DNA of 10,020 nucleotides, taken from contig JANWHZ010000014.1 in assembly GCA_025450135.1 (NCBI GenBank), positions 1-10,020 on the forward strand, written 5' to 3'. The notes under the pieces are model-generated. The model saw only the letters and a program-made list of their open reading frames with translations, ran no database searches and had not been told where the DNA came from. Position numbers and translations under genes: made by a program. Source of the stretch: Candidatus Saccharimonadales bacterium (GTDB lineage Bacteria; Patescibacteriota; Saccharimonadia; Saccharimonadales; UBA4665). Numbering within the stretch: position 1 is the stretch's first letter; each line of letters begins with the position of its first letter. Below are positions 5,241 through 10,020 of this stretch, in pieces.

Positions 5241-6362
5241 TCACCTTACCTGTGCATCAAAACGCCCATCACTCACTTCTACGTTTACTATAGCACCGCG
5301 TGTGACACTTGAACGGTTCACTACCACCCTACCATTGGACCGTACTACCGCGTATCCCCGCTTCATCACCGCGTGCGGATCAAGCGCATTCAGCAGCTGG
5401 TCATAGCTTGCCACACTATCGTGGGCACGGCGGATAGCTGCTACTGTCGCACGGTTAAGCAACACTAGCGTATGTTGTATATCAAGGTAGTGCGACTTAA
5501 TCAGCGTTAATACGGCTTCCTGGAGCCTTTCCTCGACATGGTTGAGGTGCTGTCGCGCTTCTTTACGGTCCGGCACCAGCAATTCGGCTGCATTGCTGGG
5601 TGTGCTAGCCCGTTGATCGGCAGCGAGCTCCGCCAGACTAATATCCACCTCATGTCCAATGGCGACCAAAGTCGGCACGCGACTGGCAGCAACAGCTCTC
5701 GTTACCTGTTCGGTACTAAATGCATATAAATCCTCGGCACTGCCGCCGCCTCGCGTGACGACTAACACCTCCGGTGGTTCTGCCAGCTGGTTGAAATATT
5801 CCAACGCAGCAGTGAGTTGTGCTGGCGAAGCCTCACCTTGTACCTGCACATCAACACATTCGATCTCTACTCCACGCCAACGGGCATTTAGTACCTTAAT
5901 GAAGTCTGCATAGGCCGCCGATTCTGTAGATGTTATGAGGCCAATACGCTGCGGTGGATAGGGCAGCAACCGCTTACGCTCCATCGCAAATAAGCCCTCA
6001 GCCTCCAATTTCGCACGCAGTAATTCGGCCGAACGCCTTATTGTACCCTCGCCTTCTGGCCGAATACTTTGAACAGTAACACTGAAACCATACTGCGGAT
6101 GCAGTTTCGGCATACCGCGGACACGCAGTAGCATCCCATCTTCCAGTGGCCCACTCAACTGAAATACCGTGCCGAAAAAGCGCACGGTCGCTTTCTCATC
6201 TTTCAGGTCAAAGTACACCCACTTATTTTTGCTGACACGGAAATTTGCCAGCTCGCCACGGATGATGACGCTCGGATACGCAAACTCAAACGTTTGGTTT
6301 ATGAGCGCGACAAAATCACCCACGCCAAGCACAACATCGGCAAACAGGCCTTCCTCGTTCAT
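5241..6362 (-). CDS. xseA: Exonuclease VII large subunit
   Basis: The catalytic and DNA-binding subunit of exonuclease VII. With the start at 6362 it has 373 residues, a little short for XseA (about 400-450). Domains in order: OB-fold (about 14-103, with IIRGELANF and KWVYFDLKDE); nuclease core with RIGLITSTESAAYADF (139-154), TRGGGSAEDLYAF (203-215), AIGHEVDISLAELAADQRASTP (234-255) carrying the His and Asp of the GHExD motif; a helical coiled-coil arm (about 266-320); and the C-terminal segment with MKRGYAVV (333-340). The frame stays open 110 codons further upstream, but that part is antisense to the divergent methylase gene and has no XseA-like sequence, so the ATG at 6362 (AAAGGG about 11 nt before it) was chosen. 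It heads the minus-strand block. A TATAAT at 6438-6433 is a likely -10. Confidence 0.94.
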   Translation of the reverse strand: MNEEGLFADVVLGVGDFVALINQTFEFAYPSVIIRGELANFRVSKNKWVYFDLKDEKATVRFFGTVFQLSGPLEDGMLLRVRGMPKLHPQYGFSVTVQSIRPEGEGTIRRSAELLRAKLEAEGLFAMERKRLLPYPPQRIGLITSTESAAYADFIKVLNARWRGVEIECVDVQVQGEASPAQLTAALEYFNQLAEPPEVLVVTRGGGSAEDLYAFSTEQVTRAVAASRVPTLVAIGHEVDISLAELAADQRASTPSNAAELLVPDRKEARQHLNHVEERLQEAVLTLIKSHYLDIQHTLVLLNRATVAAIRRAHDSVASYDQLLNALDPHAVMKRGYAVVRSNGRVVVNRSSVTRGAIVNVEVSDGRFDAQVR

Positions 6363-6431
6363 GTGTTTCTTGACCCTTTCGCTATTAATTGGGGCTGCTT
6401 GTGAATGCACGTAGCTACTACCATGAGCATC

Positions 6432-6438
6432 TATTATA
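6432..6438. promoter_or_regulatory. Overlapping divergent -10 elements between xseA and the Trm11-like gene
   Basis: The same 7 bp read TATTAT on the plus strand (6432-6437) and TATAAT on the minus strand (6438-6433). The site is about 29 nt before the plus-strand start at 6466 and about 70 nt before the xseA start at 6362. No clear -35 was found for either. A second plus-strand TATACT (6452-6457) is too close to the start codon to fit with the visible Shine-Dalgarno. Confidence 0.4.
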
Positions 6439-6465
6439 GCTAAATCACCTGTATACTGAGGTGGT

Positions 6466-7725
6466 ATGAACGACAGTTTGGTGATATTGGGACGACAGCC
6501 CAGGCTAGGATTGGCTGAACTCGAAAGCCTGTACGGCAGCGACAACGTTGTGGCCGTTGGCGGCAGTGCGGCAGTGCTACATATTGCGCCCTGCTCAATC
6601 GATTTCGCTCGTCTTGGAGGTGCTATTCGCCTCTGTAAAATGCTTACCGAACTCGATACGACAAATTGGAAGCAAATCGAGAGATTCCTCATCCAGGCCT
6701 CACCTTCTCAAGCTGCCAAAATGCCTGAAGGCAAGATGCATCTAGGCTTCAGCGCTTACGACCTAAGCATCTCACCGCAGCAGCTGCTGGCTACTGGTTT
6801 AACCGTTAAGAAAGTTATTCAACAAACTGGTCGCTCCGTCCGCCTCGTGCCGAATAAGACCACCGAGCTCAACACCGCTCAGGTTATCCACAACAACCTG
6901 ACCAAGCCAAATGGCTGGGAGTTAGTTTTTGTACGAAACGGAGAGAAGACGCTCGTCGCCCAGACCGTATTCGTACAAAACATCGACAGCTATGCGGAGC
7001 GCGATTTTGGTCGTCCGAAGCGTGACGCTCGCGTCGGTATGCTACCACCTAAGCTAGCCCAGATAATTATCAATCTTGCTACCGGTCCAAGCGAATTTGC
7101 CGCAATCAAAGATAAGCTTTCGAACGATGCTATCTGTATGCCCCCTGAGGACGTCCAAAAAATGCACAGTGAGCGGCGGAACACCACCCTCCTCGACCCG
7201 TTCTGTGGCACTGGCGTTGTGCTACAGGAAGCACTACTCATGGGTTACAGCGTAATCGGTACCGACATCGAGCCTCGTATGATCGACTACACCCGTCAGA
7301 ATCTTGAGTGGCTAGCCGCCAAATACCCTGTGAATGCCGCACCCACGGACCTTGCGTCAGGCGACGCTACGGCGACCCAGTGGCCTCCGGTCAGTATGGT
7401 TGCTTGCGAGACATATCTTGGCCGGCCATTTACTAGCACACCAAAGCCAGAAATCTTAGCCCAGACTATGACCGATTGCAATTTGATCATTAAAAAATTC
7501 CTGAGGAATATCCACGGCCAACTTAGACCCGGGGCCCGCCTTTGTCTTGCCATCCCTGCGTGGCAGGTCAAAACCGGGCAGTTCCGACACCTACCCCTGG
7601 TTGACCAGATAACAGACTTAGGCTATAATCAAGTACGATTTGAGCGCATTGGGGACGCTGAGCTGCTCTACTATCGTCCAGATCAGATCGTCGCCCGCGA
7701 ACTACTAATAATCACGAGGAAATAG
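6466..7725 (+). CDS. Trm11/TrmG10-like RNA methyltransferase (THUMP plus methylase)
   Basis: 419 residues. The N-terminal half (about 1-170) fits the ferredoxin-like plus THUMP RNA-binding region of Trm11-type enzymes, which make m2G or m2,2G at position 10 of tRNA. The methylase begins at the hallmark ERDFGRPKRDARVGMLPPKL (178-197). Motif I is LLDPFCGTGVVLQEAL (242-257), then YSVIGTDIEPRMIDYTRQNL (261-280). The catalytic D-P-P-Y-G motif is replaced by ETYLG (315-319); similar E-x-Y-L-G forms occur in Patescibacterial homologues as I remember them. About 30 residues (208-240) are inserted between the GMLPPKL helix and motif I. GAGGTGG lies just before the ATG. rpmA follows after 4 nt, so the two are probably co-transcribed. 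tRNA is the likely substrate by family; the exact base is not shown. Confidence 0.82.
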   Translation: MNDSLVILGRQPRLGLAELESLYGSDNVVAVGGSAAVLHIAPCSIDFARLGGAIRLCKMLTELDTTNWKQIERFLIQASPSQAAKMPEGKMHLGFSAYDLSISPQQLLATGLTVKKVIQQTGRSVRLVPNKTTELNTAQVIHNNLTKPNGWELVFVRNGEKTLVAQTVFVQNIDSYAERDFGRPKRDARVGMLPPKLAQIIINLATGPSEFAAIKDKLSNDAICMPPEDVQKMHSERRNTTLLDPFCGTGVVLQEALLMGYSVIGTDIEPRMIDYTRQNLEWLAAKYPVNAAPTDLASGDATATQWPPVSMVACETYLGRPFTSTPKPEILAQTMTDCNLIIKKFLRNIHGQLRPGARLCLAIPAWQVKTGQFRHLPLVDQITDLGYNQVRFERIGDAELLYYRPDQIVARELLIITRK

Positions 7726-7729
7726 CTAC

Positions 7730-8002
7730 ATGTCACATGTAAAAGCCGGCGGTACCGCCAAAAACGTTAAAGACAGTCCGGGACAACGCCTTGGTGTTAA
7801 GCTTTTTACTGGTCAAAAAGTTAAGACCGGCCAAGTTATTGTTCGCCAAGTGGGCCTGACAAAGCGAAATGGCAAAGGTACCAAGCTAGCTGCTAACTAC
7901 ACTATTCATGCAGCAAAAGACGGTGTTGTTGCTTTCAAAGCACGCCGTGTCCGTCGCTTTACCGGCAAAACCGTTCGACGAACTGAAGTCGTTGTTGAGT
8001 AG
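7730..8002 (+). CDS. rpmA: 50S ribosomal protein L27
   Basis: A component of the large ribosomal subunit whose flexible N-terminus reaches the peptidyl transferase centre. 90 residues: SHVKAGGTAKNVKDSPGQRLGVKLF (2-26) matches the L27 start (A/SHKKAGGS..NGRDS..KRLGVK.F). It continues with G-x-x-I-V-R-Q (35-40) and a YTIHAAKDGVVAF strand (57-69). There is no cleavable leader before the AGG segment, unlike the firmicute form processed by Prp. The NGRDS element is changed to NVKDS. The ATG at 7730 is 4 nt after the upstream stop, with GAGGA about 9 nt before it. The common partner rplU (L21) is not adjacent. Confidence 0.95.
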   Translation: MSHVKAGGTAKNVKDSPGQRLGVKLFTGQKVKTGQVIVRQVGLTKRNGKGTKLAANYTIHAAKDGVVAFKARRVRRFTGKTVRRTEVVVE

Positions 8003-8045
8003 CTATCGCACGTAGGATATTAGATTCAACGATGCAGGTTTATTG

Positions 8046-8080
8046 TTAGTTGTGTTTACTTTTTCTAGCCCAACAACTAA
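8046..8080. repeat. Inverted repeat between convergent rpmA and the 263-aa gene
   Basis: TTAGTTGT (8046-8053) and ACAACTAA (8073-8080) are an 8-bp match around a 19-nt spacer. It overlaps the stop codon of the minus-strand gene (8077-8079). The spacer holds TTTACTTTTTC, but no T run follows the stem on either strand, so it would be an atypical terminator for the convergent pair. Nothing better was found in 8003-8076. Confidence 0.3.
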
Positions 8081-8868
8081 TCAAGTTCTGCTAATACTTC
8101 AACAGCTAGATGGGCTAACTGTCTAGCCTGGCGCAATCGCTTCGCCAGAGCTAGTTCACGAAGACCAGGTTCCTCATACTCAGCGGGTAAAATGCGTGCG
8201 CGAACCATAAATGCTGGACGTGTATCATGTGTTCCTGCTGGCCATTCTGGTCGTTCAATGGAAAAATGATCATCACCAAGCGCTCGAACACGATAATCCG
8301 GTAAGCCACGAGAATGGTTTATACTCACCCGGGTAGCGATTGGATTTGAAGGGTTGGCCGTAACGATAACTGACCTCACTGGAGGTACAGCGTCCCTAGG
8401 CAAATCGCTAGAAACAAAACGCCGATCGACTGCATAGCGGTCACGCATAATCAGCATGGCAGAAGCTGGGTGCCGCACAGGGAATCCTGGCACTGCGACG
8501 CCGAATACTCTTCGCTCCGTCTCATGCGCTCTGCGTGTAAAAAGTGCACCTACAAATCGCATTGCACCCTGCGCACCATTTGCTTCCGAAATCTGCGCCG
8601 CTAAGACTGGCTCAGGTCCAGCGTTATACCAACGCACCATCCTATCTTTTTGTTGATGTGGATCAAGTCTATGGTCACCTGAGTCTGATACAGATCTTGC
8701 CAGGTCAGGTAACGGCTGCATACATGCTGCAAATACATCACGCGTATCACCTGTAACCATAGACTCGGAAGCATCAATATAGAAGCCGAAGCCAGTATTA
8801 AGTTTTAACGCTTCAACGTCGTCATACTCTTCAAAAGGATCATAACGCAGATGTTCCTGAGCCGACAT
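8077..8868 (-). CDS. Unrecognised soluble protein, 263 aa
   Basis: I do not recognise a family. The protein has no signal peptide, membrane helix or cysteine-rich motif, and Cys is nearly absent. The N-terminus is acidic (FEEYDDVE near 12-19). The middle (about 100-185) mixes short hydrophobic strands with Arg- and Pro-rich turns (MRFVGALFTRR, VFGVAVPGFPVRHP, RSVIVTANPSNP). The last 30 residues (234-262) form a clear amphipathic helix rich in Leu, Ala and Arg. The ATG at 8868 has AAAGG 8 nt upstream and, further up, a TTGACA/TATAAT promoter at 8897-8924, so it is very likely expressed as its own unit. The coding reality is well supported by promoter, ribosome binding site and length; the function is unknown. 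It may be lineage-specific. Confidence 0.8.
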   Translation of the reverse strand: MSAQEHLRYDPFEEYDDVEALKLNTGFGFYIDASESMVTGDTRDVFAACMQPLPDLARSVSDSGDHRLDPHQQKDRMVRWYNAGPEPVLAAQISEANGAQGAMRFVGALFTRRAHETERRVFGVAVPGFPVRHPASAMLIMRDRYAVDRRFVSSDLPRDAVPPVRSVIVTANPSNPIATRVSINHSRGLPDYRVRALGDDHFSIERPEWPAGTHDTRPAFMVRARILPAEYEEPGLRELALAKRLRQARQLAHLAVEVLAELD

Positions 8869-8896
8869 ATTCTTCGCCTTTATTGAAAACTCTAAT

Positions 8897-8924
8897 ATTA
8901 TACATCAATCTGTAAGTTTGTCAA
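8897..8924 (-). promoter_or_regulatory. Consensus sigma-70-type promoter of the 263-aa gene
   Basis: On the minus strand TTGACA (8924-8919) and TATAAT (8902-8897) are both perfect hexamers, 16 bp apart. Transcription would start near 8890, about 22 nt before the ATG at 8868, leaving room for its AAAGG ribosome binding site. It is the best promoter in the window. Confidence 0.85.
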
Positions 8925-8962
8925 TTCTTATCCCCTCAAGCCATAAAGTAATAATTTAGCTA

Positions 8963-9097
8963 ATGCCAGATGAACCAGTGATTTTATCCCTGTTGATGAC
9001 AAACGACTTAATACACTCAAGTAGATGTATGAAGGCGCTGTTGCTAATTTCAAAGAGATTAACGGCAAGTTCACATGTCGAGAGGAAAGATTTTTGA
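8963..9097 (+). CDS. Possible small ORF, 44 aa (weak)
   Basis: An ATG at 8963 opens 44 codons to a TGA at 9095-9097. There is no Shine-Dalgarno before it, no promoter and no recognisable motif. It lies in the AT-rich gap and may be chance or the remains of an older gene. Confidence 0.12.
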   Translation: MPDEPVILSLLMTNDLIHSSRCMKALLLISKRLTASSHVERKDF

Positions 9098-9151
9098 GCG
9101 GGCACCTAATGTATACTGCGACAGTGACCTAGACGATTTGAGTATAGCGTC

Positions 9152-9167
9152 AAGGCATAATTGCCTT
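9152..9167. terminator. Short perfect hairpin after the right-hand gene
   Basis: AAGGCA (9152-9157), loop TAAT, TGCCTT (9162-9167). It starts about 10 nt after the stop codon of the minus-strand gene ending at 9178, the right place for a terminator, but no T run follows it on that strand. Confidence 0.35.
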
Positions 9168-9177
9168 TACTGAGCGG

Positions 9178-10020
9178 CTAATTCGCTTCTTCAGTGGCAA
9201 GTTCAGCTAATTGTGCTAGACGTCTAAAGAATTGAACTTCCTCGAGAGGCTGATTTAATAGTGATCTAACGTAACCGACTTCAGAGTCGTCAGTTCTATT
9301 ACCACTCGTTAAAGCACCGCTTAATCTGTCGAATGCTTCGTCCCATGCATACTTGGCACGGCTAATCTGGATTTCTAGTACTTGATTGCCAGTTTTATGA
9401 GAGAATTCTGCAAGTGTTTCCAGCGCATCTCGGCGCCGTTGCCACCGAGCCATTTCATATCCGTGCTCCTCTGCATAGTCTGCCGCGAGCCGCTGCAGGT
9501 CATTAGTCTGGACAAGCCGATCACGAAATTCCGCTACCATCTGCTCGGTACTGCCTTCATTCATCTCACCTGCACCACGGCGCATGCGCATATATCGCTC
9601 ATCCGTCTCTAAAGCATGCCAATGTAGCCTATTATCCAGCATGTCGAGCCCCATCTGGTCCAACTGCCCAATTCGATAACGCATATTTTCCAAGCTGCCA
9701 GTGAACTGATAGCGCTGTAAAACAGCTGCTACATCATCATATCTACCATCATAAATTGCGGACTGGAGGTGGCTGAGACCATGCTGGGCCTCTTCAATTG
9801 CATCCTCCAGCTCCCTACCTTGGTATCGCATCGTAGATAAAGTTTCTGTAAGCTCAAATAAATTACCACGAACCGCCTCATACCAGAATTGGTTGCCTTC
9901 TGCAGCAGCCTGCACCCCTCGCCACGCCTCCTGTAGAGTAAACAGCTGTGAACGTAATGCTGGATCAAGTTGTTGATCATCTAAGGTCTGCGCGAACGAT
10001 TCTGCGCTTGCGAAAATCTC
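9178..10020 (-). CDS. Unrecognised helix-rich protein, N-terminus outside the window
   Basis: The frame is open from the window edge (10020) to TAG at 9180-9178, giving 280 visible residues. A GTG at 9915 could start a 245-aa form, and AGGAGG lies 11 nt before it. However, the frame upstream continues with the same helical character (SQLFTLQEAWRG just before the GTG), so I read the GTG as internal and the gene as partial. The sequence is almost entirely predicted helix: acidic, rich in Glu, Gln, Leu, Arg and Tyr, with long charged stretches such as YQGRELEDAIEEAQHGL and DERYMRMRRGAGEMNEG. It lacks proline-rich linkers and membrane segments, suggesting a coiled-coil or helical-bundle structural protein. 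No family was recognised. It lies upstream of the 263-aa gene on the same strand, but the 309-bp gap and separate promoter argue against one operon. Confidence 0.75.
   Translation of the reverse strand, partial: EIFASAESFAQTLDDQQLDPALRSQLFTLQEAWRGVQAAAEGNQFWYEAVRGNLFELTETLSTMRYQGRELEDAIEEAQHGLSHLQSAIYDGRYDDVAAVLQRYQFTGSLENMRYRIGQLDQMGLDMLDNRLHWHALETDERYMRMRRGAGEMNEGSTEQMVAEFRDRLVQTNDLQRLAADYAEEHGYEMARWQRRRDALETLAEFSHKTGNQVLEIQISRAKYAWDEAFDRLSGALTSGNRTDDSEVGYVRSLLNQPLEEVQFFRRLAQLAELATEEAN

Larger units (their letters stand above)
8869..9177. other. AT-rich intergenic region of about 300 bp
   Basis: It holds the promoter of the 263-aa gene (8897-8924) and, next to the right-hand gene, a 16-bp hairpin (9152-9167). 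In between (8931-9150) I see only one doubtful 44-codon plus-strand frame and no tRNA, repeat array or attachment site. Minus-strand frames here are broken after a few codons. Confidence 0.5.

Noticed and set aside
6452..6457. TATACT as the -10 of the Trm11-like gene
   Set aside because: It would start transcription at about the start codon, which conflicts with the good Shine-Dalgarno at 6458-6464.
6363..6692. Extension of the xseA frame 110 codons upstream of the chosen start
   Set aside because: It is antisense to the 5' end of the Trm11-like gene, carries no XseA-like sequence, and the ATG at 6362 gives the expected N-terminus with a ribosome binding site.
7989..8032. TCGTTG/CAACGA inverted repeat at the rpmA end as a terminator
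   Set aside because: 6-bp arms with a long 32-nt spacer and no following T run; not distinguishable from chance.
9178..9915. GTG at 9915 as the true start of the right-hand gene
   Set aside because: The frame stays open with similar helical sequence to the window edge. AGGAGG before the GTG can be explained as coding bases (Gln-Glu-Ala). Kept as an alternative only.
1..10020. CRISPR array, insertion sequence, tRNA or rRNA
   Set aside because: No regularly spaced repeats, transposase-like frames, terminal repeat pairs, or tRNA/rRNA signatures were found on either strand.

Overview
The window looks like a piece of a Candidatus Saccharibacteria (TM7, Patescibacteria) chromosome or a close relative. 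Evidence: base composition near half GC by eye; very tight gene packing; a single-chain glycyl-tRNA synthetase; an exonuclease VII pair, a Trm11-like RNA methylase and ribosomal protein L27 with divergent sequences; and several genes with no recognisable family. UGA ends recO, xseA and the kinase-like gene, so this is the standard code and not the UGA=Gly code of Gracilibacteria/SR1. The placement rests on remembered family resemblance, not on a search.

Layout. Positions 1-219 (+) hold the C-terminal end of a CPBP-type membrane protein. From 6362 down to 307 runs a block of eight genes, all on the minus strand. In order of transcription these are xseA, xseB, a membrane-anchored FAM173-like methyltransferase, a single-pass membrane protein with an extracytoplasmic domain, a degenerate histidine-kinase-like protein, a degenerate receiver protein, recO and glyS. 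xseA-xseB-methyltransferase are 3 nt apart. The kinase-like and receiver genes overlap by 4 nt, and recO follows 4 nt later. glyS has its own leader with a terminator-like hairpin. On the other side of a short divergent region (6363-6465) lie a Trm11-like methylase (6466-7725) and rpmA (7730-8002), both on the plus strand. These converge on two unrecognised soluble genes on the minus strand (8077-8868, and 9178 to the window edge). The first of these has a consensus -35/-10 promoter.

Function. Most genes are housekeeping: translation (glyS, rpmA, probable RNA methylation) and DNA repair (xseA/xseB, recO). The unusual parts are: (a) a kinase-like/receiver pair in which both phosphotransfer residues appear to be replaced by glutamate, translationally linked to recO; (b) a small membrane-anchored methyltransferase resembling the mitochondrial ATP-synthase c-subunit lysine methyltransferase family, with a perfect 11-bp palindrome over its stop codon; (c) a structured glyS leader that could attenuate transcription; (d) the two lineage-restricted genes at the right end. 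No mobile element, CRISPR array, tRNA or rRNA was seen.
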